Shown in pieces: positions 17,806-26,763 of a DNA stretch of 28,884 bases (position 1 is the stretch's first letter; every line of letters starts with the position of its first letter). The position numbers were made by a program, and so were the translations under genes. The stretch spans positions 1 through 28,884 of the forward strand of contig JADJVA010000014.1 in assembly GCA_016716765.1 (NCBI GenBank), given 5' to 3'. The DNA comes from Bdellovibrionales bacterium. Lineage in GTDB: Bacteria > Bdellovibrionota > Bdellovibrionia > Bdellovibrionales > UBA1609. The notes beneath the pieces were generated by a model. That model made no database searches. It was not told where the DNA came from and saw nothing but the letters and a program-made list of their open reading frames with translations.

Positions 17806-19861
17806 TCACTGCCTCTTTTCACAACCATAGAAGCGCCCTTGAAGGCACATGATTCGGTAACGGCGGCTGATTTTCTCAAAGATATCTTCATGAGCGCTGC
17901 CGATTTCGGGATTTCGTTTCCATTGATCTGTTCCGGCAGGACTTCGCGAAGGGTCACTGTATTTTTTCCCTCCCGGCAGATATTGTTTCAGATCGAATTT
18001 ATCAAAGGGATTGTCACTTCGCTTTCCGTTTTCAAGAACACCACTGATGCTGGCATATCCCTCACGCGATTCAGCCCCAAGAGGACTTGAAGTATATCCT
18101 CCTCCGCCGCTCACACCCTTTAAAACATCAGTGTCGTAGCCAGGGCCTCCGTAGCCACCGCCACCTCCAGAGTAGGGCATAGCACTTCCTCCGCCGCCAC
18201 TGCCGCCTGTAAAGCCTCCACCATTATTGGGAATAGCATTGGCCCTGGCCTCTTCTCCCAATCCCTCACCAAAGATAGGAGCTTGCACTTGTGCATTGGT
18301 GTCTGGAACACTGAGGTCACTTCCATCCACTGCTCTGGTTCCAAATCCTGTATTTTGAAATGAACTTCCACTTCCTGATCCGCTTCCAGTCGAGGCACTG
18401 CCTCCGCCCAAGCCTGAACAAAGAGGATCGGATTTCGCATTGGGTCCTCTGCAATTAACGCAAATTGGATTTGAAGCGTTGACGGGATCGTTGCAGTCTC
18501 CGTTAAAAACCGGCTGCTGATCAATGTTGGGAAATCCTGTCGCTTGAGTTGTGGCGGCTTGTTGGCAAAGATCGGCAAATCCACTCGCTGCAGCTGATTG
18601 AGCCGCTTGTCCTCCCATGGCCGCCACGTTGGAGTTATAACCGGTACATCGAGTGCCTCTTCCATCCGCGTTGGCTTGAGCTGCTCTGTAATCACTGACC
18701 AAGCTCTCAGGGCATCTGGCACCTTTTCCACCGTTTGCTCTGAAGACCGTGTCCAATTGACTGCATTCGGTTAAAACTCTGCGGTACTTATTCGACACTT
18801 CTTGGCACTTATCTTCGCAAGTGCCCTTATCAGAAAAGCACTTTGTTCCCAAAGCCGTATTAGCTCCAGCCCCTCCAAGGGCCACAAGTTTCATAAACTC
18901 ACAGCTCTTGGCAATTCCAGCAGAATCACCTCCAGAAGCCCCACCCATTGAGATCATACCAGCGGCTCCAACTAAGAGTGTTCCCATGGCCGTTATCGAA
19001 CTCGCACTCGGCCCATCAAGACCCGACACGCATTTCACAGGGTCGTTGCAACAGGTATAGGCCCTTTTGTGAGCTTCTTCGCAGTAAGCTCGATCACTCT
19101 CAACTTCCGGAGCTTGAGGAAATCCCTGAATGGTATCATTCGTTCCAACAGTGGAGTCTGATTCCGCTTGATCTGCATCTTCATTCGCTGCTGTGCTCTT
19201 CGGTCGTCCATCGGATCCGCACTGAGAAAGTCCCTCTTGCCGTTGAGATTCCTTCATCCAACAAGAAGGCTCCCCATTGTCATCGCACATCGCTTTGCCT
19301 TTAACTTGGCCTGAGTCAGATGACCAGCAAGAGGCGGTTCCAGTTGAAGACCCATCACTCTCTTTTGAAGCTCCGCTCTTTTCGTCATCCTTTGAATCTG
19401 AATCATCTTTCTCTCCGGAAGATTTGCCGGAGCCATTTTTCGTCGTTGTCTTTTTCTCTGAGGGTTTCGTGGTTGGATTCGATCCCGAACTTTTTGGAGG
19501 TTGTGAAGTCCTGCTTCGAGGGGTTTGAGGGGTTTGGGTTGAGCCGCAGTTGGGGTCTAAGTCTGAGCATCCGTACCCTCCGACATCACGAGAGCTTTTC
19601 GGCTTTGGAATCGCATTCCAATTAATTGGATCTGGAAAAGTATCAAAACCCTGCATACGACCGATTCTTTTCGAAATAGGCAAGGTTCGCAGGAGTCAAT
19701 CGAAAGGCTGGCAAAAAGCTCCGGTCAGGATTCAGTGTTCCGCAGTGCCCATACATCTGAGTGATGCCAGCAGGGCAACTCAAGGCTCGAGACACATTGG
19801 GAATCAAACCAAAAAACAAAGACAAGAGCGCAAATGACAAAACTGAACTTGTCACCACCAC
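17806..19861 (-). CDS. Large Cys- and Gly-rich exported protein of the transfer region (TraN-like role suspected), one frameshift
   Basis: About 684 residues. A GTG start near 19861 gives a signal peptide (VLSFALLSLFFGLIPNVSRA), followed by a Cys-containing start of the mature chain (SCPAGITQMYGHCG). One extra T near 19645 shifts the frame, after which the rest is open. Next come a low-complexity Ser/Lys/Asp/Glu region, a Cys-rich core with about 20 cysteines (AYCEEAHKRAYTCCNDPVKC, CFSDKGTCEDKC, ICVNCRG), an apolar stretch (ITAMGTLLVGAAGMISMGG), a Gly/Ser-rich stretch (GGGFTGGSGGGGSAMP, YSGGGGGYGG), and a charged C terminus (CLQGRFYGCEKRQ). This resembles no single family I know. Cys-rich surface proteins such as TraN stabilise mating pairs, and the location beside the transfer genes makes that the leading idea. 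Confidence 0.65.
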
Positions 19862-20097
19862 TCAATCCAGAAGCCTTTGATTTATTCAAAAAAATCTCCG
19901 TTGCTCAGGAATTTTAGGCAGAATGATGGTGCTTGATGAAGATTTGACTGCTCTTAGAGATGATTTTACAGGTAAACTGATCCTGTATCAAAAATTATAA
20001 GAAAGACTTCAATTTATGTCTAACTGGTTGATATTTTCGAACTATCTCGTCTCAACTTGAGACTCCAACCAATACTGTGATTTGAATCAAATTATCT
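19862..20097. other. Short intergenic gap with palindromes
   Basis: AT-rich, with no gene. It contains GTCTCAA-c-TTGAGAC (20049-20063), a perfect 15-base palindrome with a one-base centre, and ATTTGA-a-TCAAAT (20080-20092). Their tight centres suit dimeric repressor sites better than hairpins. They lie upstream of the Cys/Gly-rich gene and thus of the whole transfer operon, where its promoter would be expected. Confidence 0.4.
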
Positions 20098-21268
20098 TTA
20101 AATGGATCCAGCTGCTTGACCATTTTCTTTGGTCTCGTCTCGACCGAACTTCTTTCGAAAATTGATGAATTCCTCGTAAAAGGAATTTCCGTCGATGGCG
20201 AAGTTCCGGCGATTTTCAATATGAAAATCACCCTCGGTCTCTGTTTCAGTGGGAAGAATCTGGTCTGCCACGTTGACCGCCGTAAATGTCAGAACTCCAC
20301 GTTCATCACGTACCGCAAGTGCCGAACCGGAAGATCTATCGAGAGTATCTCCATCATGGATTAAAATATTTTTAAACGCTGGCCCAGCGTCCGAGTTTGG
20401 GTCCTTGTAAATTCTAAAAGACTCACAATTTTTGAAAAAAGGAGACTCCTTGATCTTACCATTCTCAGATTCCCTCATTCCCACCATCTCAATTTTTTTC
20501 GAAAAGCGCGTATCATCGAGAGGTTTAAAGGCAAGAGGTTTGGGCCAGTACTTTCGACCAACTGATACTCTCTTTCCAATTTTTCCGTTAGGGTCCCTTT
20601 TCCCCAACCGAAATACCGACGGGTTCTTTCAGTTTGACAAAGGCATAATCCTTATGATCAAGATCTCTGGGATTCAGACTTCCGTAGTGAATCGACTCAA
20701 TTTCATAGCTTCTTACTTCATAAGCCACCTCTGGATCTTTCCTTAATTCCCTGGGGATCCAGACTTTTGTTGAAAACTTGAAGCCTTTGCCATCACTGTA
20801 TTTATCGATTTCACCGTCAATATGGTTCAGAAATACATGAGCAGCCGTGATTAAAATATCTCCGTCCATAACTAAGTGTCCAGTGCCTCCGCAAATTCCT
20901 CCGAGCTTTGCTCTACACTTGCGGCTAAAGTCAAAAATTCACCAACCCCAAATAGCGCCTTGTCTTCCTCACTTGCATTTTCATCAAAGAAGAAAGGACA
21001 GCGGCTGTCATTTCCCATAATCGCCGTGGGAATAAATCTTCCCAGCTGCTGGAGATCGTTGGCGTTGGCCGGTGAATTCTCACAGCCCTTCACAAAATCA
21101 GTCCTTTTGTGGTTCGAAAAAAGGCTCAGGCTTTCCTGTCTTTGAATTGACTATCCAATCCCCGGGAGGCAAACCAGATTGTGCATAGGCCTTTGAAAAT
21201 CCAAGCCCCAAACAAAAGGATTCCAAGCAAATCAATAGAGCCAAATAGTAAATGGGATCGACGCTCAT
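20098..21268 (-). pseudogene. Secreted trypsin-like serine protease, frameshifted
   Basis: About 389 residues when joined. The start at 21268 (MSVDPIYYLALLICLESFCL) gives a signal peptide ending AYAQS. An indel near 21110 leads to FVKGCENSPANANDL and a second near 20885 to GGTGHLVMDGDILITAAHVF, with the catalytic His in TAAHVF. The catalytic Asp is in HKDYAFVKL (about 20635-20655). After a third shift near 20600 the chain continues with the Ser in DRSSGSALAV, where the chymotrypsin fold has GDSGGP, and ends at 20098. All three catalytic residues are in the right order and spacing. Cys residues in the propeptide region suggest an exported zymogen. It heads the minus-strand block, with a good promoter upstream. 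A role in processing the neighbouring surface protein or host and prey proteins is open. Confidence 0.75.
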
Positions 21269-21342
21269 TGTAGTTTTTATTTTGCAATTCATCACTAATG
21301 TCACCTTAAAGCACTTAAAGCTCGTTCATATCAGGTACTGAC

Positions 21343-21364
21343 ATTATATGCTAATGCTGTGCCA
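21343..21364 (-). promoter_or_regulatory. Candidate promoter of the protease gene (TATAAT, overlapping a near-consensus sigma-54 box)
   Basis: On the minus strand TGGCAC-agcat-TAGCA (21349-21364) runs directly into a perfect TATAAT (21343-21348). The first differs from the sigma-54 consensus TGGCAC-N5-TTGCW at one base. The second is an ideal sigma-70 -10 element, though its -35 (TTCGAA at 17-base spacing) is weak. Either would start transcription about 65-75 bases before the protease start. Confidence 0.5.
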
Positions 21365-21639
21365 ATTCGAATTAAAGGCAATCTGGGGCTTAGAAGCCCC
21401 ATCTGTAGGACTATTCCTTGGTTTAAGTGCTCTTTCAAAGAAGGCATCCCATTTGACTAATTCCTGATCACAATGAGTCTCAGGTGACATCCCCATCATC
21501 TCCCTCTCGAAATGCCACTTTTTAGAAAAGAATGTGAAATTAATACCAATATTAGTCGAAGGACCGTAATTCAATCACCGATAAAAATGAAATAATGAGT
21601 CGAAACCGATACTTCAATTGCAATCCAGATTAAGGATAT

Positions 21640-21655
21640 TGGCACCGGACTTGCT
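21640..21655 (+). promoter_or_regulatory. Consensus sigma-54 promoter of the lipoprotein cluster
   Basis: TGGCAC-cggac-TTGCT matches the -24/-12 consensus at every defined base. The predicted transcript start near 21666 lies about 46 bases before the ATG at 21712, which has its own GGGAG site. A sigma-54 activator gene occurs downstream on the same strand (26760-28048). Confidence 0.7.
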
Positions 21656-21711
21656 CTCTCTTGTGGGGTTGCATTTCCAAATGAGCCGAGAGGCGCTAGC
21701 GGGAGACTCTG

Positions 21712-22374
21712 ATGAAACTGATGCTGAAAATTCCAATTATTCTACTCGTGGTGGTATCAGCTGGAGCATGCAACAAAAGAGGATCAGACGCCAAGAATGC
21801 AGACCCTGTAGGTCTAACCAAGACAGATGACGAAAGAAATCTGTGTCTATTGAAGTCCACTGGAAACTCAGTGATGGCAGAAATTGACACTATTCTCATA
21901 AAACGAGCAAAATTGGGTTCCACTCTAGAGCCCTATAGGACGATATTTGATAAATTTAAAACTTGTAAGGATTCTGATGAAAATTGCCTAATTTTTTGGT
22001 CCAGCTCGCTCATTGGTCAACTGTTCCTGATGGACCTTGATAGTCCGTACCTATTGGCGAAGAACGCCGAACTCATAAATCGATTTGACTCCTGTCAGAA
22101 AGCGGACAACTTGTGTCTGCTGAATGTCACAGAAGAAATGATGTTTGCCGAGACACGCATGTCAATCACGGAGGATGGAAAAAGGGATCTTGGTTTGCTT
22201 GGTTTTACATTCGATGACCACCAGTCATGCATTGACACTGATAAAAGTTGCTTGATCGATCGCAGAGCATTCCTTACTGCAGCAAACCTTCATTTTACAA
22301 TCCAATTGACGTATATGACAATGGATCTGTACCACATTGAAAACTTCAAGAACTGTTATAAGAAAGCAAGGTAG
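21712..22374 (+). CDS. Lipoprotein with four Cys-bounded repeats
   Basis: An intact 220-residue lipoprotein. Signal peptide KIPIILLVVVSAGA|C with the lipid-bearing Cys20. After a short linker it holds four units, each opening with a Cys-Leu and closing with a Cys: 45-85, 92-128, 135-173 and 180-215. Units are separated by polar x6 links of the form C-x6-C-L (TCKDSDENCL, SCQKADNLCL, SCIDTDKSCL). The units are helical (LIGQLFLMDLDSPYLL, AANLHFTIQLTYMTMDLY) and differ in sequence, so the repeat is old. Disulfides within or between units would make a periplasmic solenoid. I do not know the family. It is the first gene behind the sigma-54 promoter. Confidence 0.75.
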   Translation: MKLMLKIPIILLVVVSAGACNKRGSDAKNADPVGLTKTDDERNLCLLKSTGNSVMAEIDTILIKRAKLGSTLEPYRTIFDKFKTCKDSDENCLIFWSSSLIGQLFLMDLDSPYLLAKNAELINRFDSCQKADNLCLLNVTEEMMFAETRMSITEDGKRDLGLLGFTFDDHQSCIDTDKSCLIDRRAFLTAANLHFTIQLTYMTMDLYHIENFKNCYKKAR

Positions 22375-22460
22375 CAAACCGCCACGTCCAGCAAAGTGCC
22401 TTATAAAAGAAACAAAATTGACCTCGATCAATTCTCAAAAATCGAAAGAGACGCCCTGAC

Positions 22461-22489
22461 TTGACCTAAGTCCCGCGCTAAGTTGTACT
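22461..22489 (+). promoter_or_regulatory. Candidate sigma-70 promoter before the large lipoprotein
   Basis: TTGACC (22461-22466), 17 bases, then TGTACT (22484-22489), with an A/T-rich tract after it and the ATG 28 bases further on. Match is 5/6 and 4/6 to the consensus boxes. It could add to read-through from the sigma-54 promoter upstream. Confidence 0.35.
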
Positions 22490-22517
22490 AAAAAATTTTT
22501 AAATCTACTATCTGTAA

Positions 22518-25500
22518 ATGCGTTTTGTTTTAATTTTATTTTTTCTTGTCTCAACAATTTCATGTTCCCCCAAGCCGGTTGATCAAAGCAAGACAGATTT
22601 AGCCTCTGGGTCTGCTACTTGCATCAGAAAGGAAAAGGTCGATCAACTACATCTCATCTTCGACAACCATACTTCCTATCCATCCTATGTAACTGCTGCG
22701 ATAGGGAAATCGGTCATCGAATGTCTAGGAGTAACTGCCTACATGGTAGAATTAAAAAGACACTATGACTCTATCATGAAAAAAGCCGCCTCGCTTAAAA
22801 AACATCGGGCAGTCGCTAGTACAGATGCAAATAAAATAGGTTACCAAAAGAGAAGCGAGCTTCGCTCGCAATACGGTAACTGGCGAGCGATCAACCAATC
22901 CATAAATGTAGTCGGCAATGTAACCGAAGGAGTAGGTGATGTTCTCGCATTAGGATCGATTGCGAATCCGGGATTTGCGGCACCTGCTACGGGATTCTCT
23001 CTGGCTGGAAAATATATCAAGGTTCTAAATGTCGGAACTGAAATTAAGGCGGCAAGTTATTATGACAAGCTACTTGACTCTTCTAGTTATGACCGAAAAA
23101 AGCTAAGTGATGCACTAAGTTCCTCTGCCGATATGGACAAAAGGCTTGATGCTTTTCGCCGTGAATTTAAAGCACAATCGGCTGGATTTGTAGATTTAGA
23201 TAAAGACCTGATGGATCCACACAAATTTCGTGGTCTCGAAGCAGCTTTGGACCAATCCTTGAAATTTTCGGGGGACCTGCAACTGCAACTTAATCAGGGC
23301 TCCAAAAGTATTGACGAGCTAAAACTGGAACTTGATGGTCTTGACCAGACACTAACGACTCACAAAGAGAACGTGATAACGGAAGTTCAGAAAATGGCTG
23401 ATCTTCAAAGGCAAATTCTCGATCAGCAAAAAGTAATGGATGACAGATCGATCTACTTGACTAACCTGGCCATGAAAAACATGACCACTCAGGAGAAAAT
23501 TGATGCCATAGAAAAATTCGGTTTCGGCAATTTCAAATCCGATCAAGAAAAAGAAAAGAAAGACACTTTAGATTATCTACATAAAAAAAGAGATTTTGAA
23601 GACCTGCAGGAAAAAATAACAAACTTCGACCGAAACTTCAAAAATTCCATGGCTATTCTTTCTAATCTTGGAATATCATCTCCAATATTGTCCGACTTAG
23701 CCAAGGTTCAAAATGTGGCAATGACCCTTTTTCAATCCTACCTTCAATTTCAAGTTGGTGACCCAACCGCTATAATCGGTGGGCTCGCAGCCCTTACCAG
23801 CCTCTTTCGAAAGGACCAGAAGGACCAGTTTCAAGAACAAGTCATGAAGCAACTAAAGGAAATCACAAGACTGATACAAGTAACCATAGAACTCCAATAC
23901 AAGACGATGGGGATGATCGCGGTAATATCTGATCAGTTGCTATTCCAAGGAATTGAGCAAGGTATCAAACTAGATGCCATAATAGAACTAAACCGAATGT
24001 CAAACGTTTCAAACTATGTGGAAAAAAGATCCTTTTTGGGTGTCTGCGAGTCCTTTCTGGAAAACATTAAGGTTGCAATTTTGAAAGATGGACGGACGGA
24101 TAGGGAGCTATCTGACGAAGGACTATTGACTCCCATAAATAAAAATATCGAACCTGGTCACAATACAGGATTTCCAGGTGGCGGCCAGGTTGACTACCTA
24201 ACATGGATGGCCGAACAGATGCCAGATATACCCTACGTAACGTCCTCTAAGATCGAATCCCTTCTTGAACCTGGGTCTCAAATGAGAACACTTCGAATCA
24301 TGCAGTATAGAAATGAACCGTGTAGCCAATCAGTTGTCCAGCCATGTTAAGTCCCCCGATCGCTTTCCAATCGATCCCACCTTCACGCAAAGTGGTGAGA
24401 ATATCTCAATAGTTTCAAAGGAAAAATTTAAAGACTCCTTGGATTTAGATTCAATTCGTCAAGAGAACCTTGCCACAATAATTTTCCATGATTGTCCAAT
24501 CAAGTCTAAAAAAATACAAAACTCCCCTTATCAGATCATGTACGCTGGTTTGAACCCGTCATTTTCATTTTCAAGTCTCAATAAAAAATAGAGTGGCTCA
24601 GAAAGAATTCAGAGATGGCAAAAAGATCGGTAATGTCTGTGAAAAGCGCTCAACTCGTAGAAAGCCACTTCTTTAGCTCAAATGAACCGATTGATTCTCG
24701 ATTTCTATCCTCATTCCTAAGGTCATATTTGCAGATCCACCAATTATCACATTTTTTAAATCCTGATCCTCTTAAGCACACAACGAGTAGTAACTCGAAA
24801 AATATCGAGAGTTTAGCAATGCTCGTCGAACTCGCTGTCTTCCAGAAAGTTCTTCAAGGTGGCGATGTACTCCTCGCCATCTACAACTCTCATTTCGACC
24901 CGACTTACAAAATGGAATCTGAAACACCAATCGAGGGTTCTTTAATAGATGATGTCATTGCGGATACAAATGAAAATTTAAAGAAGCGGGTCAATGGACT
25001 GATTCTGAGCTCGCCATCGATATTAAACAGTCTAATAAAATATCGCCTCATAAATGCCATGAAGAGTGACTCACGATTTATGTACATGTTGAAACATGAA
25101 CTGGCTGATAAATCTGGATATCCAGATCTTCTATCTGACTTATATAAAAAAATCGGTATGGAAATATTTATGGATGGTCCTGACAAGAAGTTATATGCTC
25201 GTTTTCCTTCTTTAGTAGTCAAACAGCAGGAGGCAGCAGAGGCAACCAAACAAGAAAATCAAAAAACAGATGCAGAAAAGTATGCAGATGCGCAAACTGG
25301 GAAAGTAGCAGAGAACGCAGAAAAAGCCAGACGGCGAGCCCTCACACTTCAATTTCAAAACAAGATTGAGGTTATCAGTCCAGAAGAAATGACGTCCGAC
25401 CGAACAGAATCATCTGAAGAAATTTTAGAACTGCTTTCCCTTCGGGACAAGCTCCTTTCGGAGTTATATCACTACACTTGGCATACGTCTGCTGGTTCGT

Positions 25501-25544
25501 CAGACAAAATTTATCAACAACTGAGGAATTTGGTAGTACAATGA
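22518..25544 (+). CDS. Very large coiled-coil lipoprotein (about 1008 residues), two frameshifts
   Basis: Three open pieces appear to be one gene. The first (22518-24350, 610 residues) has a lipoprotein signal (LILFFLVSTIS|C16), an apolar segment about residues 145-170 (GDVLALGSIANPGFAAP), long amphipathic helices (about 240-400, DELKLELDGLDQTLTTHKEN) and another apolar run near 420 (AIIGGLAALTSLF). Removing one T at 24350 joins it to the second piece (SPDRFPIDPTFTQSGENI, 24350-24591). Adding one A to the run near 24585 joins that to the third (IEWLRKNSEMAKRSV to the stop at 25544). The third holds a helical domain and an Ala/Glu/Lys-rich coiled coil (QQEAAEATKQENQKTDAEKY). Helical bundles with an apolar hairpin recall alpha-helical pore formers or tethers, but no family is recognised. 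The stop overlaps the next start (ATGA). Confidence 0.6.
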
Positions 25545-25946
25545 AGCGAGTTATTCTGATTCCATTCCTTCTACTATCATGTACAAAGTTCACCGGGAAA
25601 AATTAAATCTTCATCACCAAAAATGGTGATGAAGGATGGATTTCAGGCTCAGGCGTTCAGCGGTAGCTGCACGTCAAAGCAAATCCTAATTGACGAAAAT
25701 GTTTCAATTAAGGATGGGAAAATTCTCTTTTCAAAAACGAGGGAGGATTGCAAACAGAAAATGTCATTTGATCTCAAATTCATGTCCGACGACATTCTGA
25801 TCTTGTCAAATCCCAAGTTTATTGAACCCTGTAAAGCTGATGTGCAAAAGGTAAGTGCATTAACTAAGCAGTATTTCATAGTGAAGATAATGGACTCTAA
25901 CATCTTACAATTTCAGCCCATGATGGGCGGACATTGCCGATCTTAA
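25541..25946 (+). CDS. Small lipoprotein, frameshifted near its N terminus
   Basis: The ATG at 25541 overlaps the preceding stop. It encodes a lipoprotein signal (MKRVILIPFLLLS|C) that soon meets a stop at 25603. The rest continues in another frame (SGSCTSKQILIDENVSIKDG, CKQKMSFDLKFMSDDILIL, to 25946), giving about 134 residues if one A is removed from the run near 25600. In the original frame the next few codons also look protein-like (FITKNGDEGWISGSGVQ), so the exact repair is unclear. A perfect 10-base hairpin lies just after the break. Small beta-rich lipoproteins with a few Cys are common in such clusters. The function is unknown. Confidence 0.55.
25609..25634. repeat. Perfect 10-base-pair hairpin inside the small lipoprotein gene
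   Basis: CTTCATCACC-aaaaat-GGTGATGAAG, every base paired, six-base loop. It begins about six bases after the point where the reading frame breaks and lies inside coding DNA. It may be a folding signal that affects translation or transcription, or a palindrome that disturbed sequencing or replication. Confidence 0.6.
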
Positions 25947-25971
25947 AATTGCGAAATATGATGAGGTAAAC

Positions 25972-26486
25972 ATGCATAAGTTCATCTTGGTTCTGGCTAT
26001 CACTTCCAGCAACGCTTTCGCCTCCAGCAATATTTTACCTGAGACCAAAAGCGCACGCAATCCAGCATCGGATAGCCCGCCACAACTTGATCAAGTGCGA
26101 GTACTTCTCTTTGAAAAAACATTTAGACGGACCATGCAATGGGGAAACACGACATCACCTGCACCGATGTTGGAAACCTGTGGCAATCCAGAAAAAGACC
26201 GACGAAGATTGACCCAAGAGTATAATAAATTTGACATTATCATTCCTCCGTTTGATCAAATCCCTCCCGATTGTTTTGCCACAGTAAGCACGGCGGCCTC
26301 CACAAAGCACGCATCGACTATGTCGAGAATCAGCTAGCACAGAAGTTGGACCTTTACATTAAGGCACTCGATCAGAAGGCCTCAGAGAAATTTGAACAAC
26401 GTCTAAAGGACCCCAGCTGCCAAGAGCGTCTTCAAAAAGAGGCGATAAGAATTCTTGAGGCCAATGCGGCACTTAGGAATCAATAA
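25972..26486 (+). CDS. Exported hypothetical protein, one frameshift
   Basis: The ATG at 25972 has GAGG upstream and starts a signal peptide (HKFILVLAITSSNAFA|SS). The chain runs through VRVLLFEKTFRRTMQWGNTT and KFDIIIPPFDQIPPDCFA. It then changes frame near 26300, one base missing, and ends with a helical part (ARIDYVENQLAQKLDLYIKA, CQERLQKEAIRILEANAAL) at 26486. About 171 residues, two or three Cys, no lipobox and no family I recognise. It is the last exported protein of the plus-strand series that begins at the sigma-54 promoter. Confidence 0.6.
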
Positions 26487-26688
26487 ATTTGCGGTGGGGG
26501 CCTTCGTACTGTTCTCGGCTGTACACGCCCCAAAAAAAAATCACGAATTGCAGAATCGACATTTGGAAAGAATTCGAAATATGAATAATAATTACATATA
26601 CACTAAGCCTATTAATTGGATTCCCAGGTCCTATCCATTTTAAGCGGACAAGAGACAATCTCCTTCTATAGATAAAAAATCTCAAAAA
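26487..26688. other. Short intergenic gap
   Basis: No clear gene. It contains an A9 run after CGCCCC (26529-26543) and a distant GGGGC/GCCCC pair, which is not a plus-strand terminator because the run is A, not T. The promoter for the regulator genes may lie here, but I see no convincing -35/-10 or sigma-54 box. Confidence 0.3.
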
Positions 26689-26763
26689 ATGGACTTTCAG
26701 AAATTTCTTGAGACTTTCATCAGGTCCAGCTACAAGCTTTTGGATGGAGGCCAAAAGCCATGA
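26689..26763 (+). CDS. Possible tiny leader ORF coupled to the sigma-54 activator
   Basis: Twenty-four codons (MDFQKFLETFIRSSYKLLDG to the end QKP), with the stop overlapping the regulator's ATG as ATGA. The peptide is amphipathic and protein-like in composition. The regulator's GGAGG site lies inside this ORF, as in translationally coupled pairs. It could equally be the end of a decayed longer gene, since its frame is open only from about 26647. Confidence 0.35.
   Translation: MDFQKFLETFIRSSYKLLDGGQKP

Noticed and set aside
17677..18090. Plus-strand 137-residue ORF
   Set aside because: Antisense to the C-terminal part of the Cys/Gly-rich protein, which has the better composition and conserved-looking end.
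19277..19625. Overlapping plus-strand ORFs rich in Ser, Phe and Leu
   Set aside because: Shadows of the low-complexity Ser/Lys/Glu region of the minus-strand surface protein.
21344..21574. Minus-strand 76-residue ORF upstream of the protease
   Set aside because: It would start with TTG without a ribosome-binding site and runs across the promoter elements. It could be a gene remnant, but I cannot support it.
26492..26543. GGGGC/GCCCC pair with an A9 run as a terminator
   Set aside because: The loop is over 30 bases and the run is A on the plus strand. It would need a minus-strand transcript from the right, and I see no such gene.
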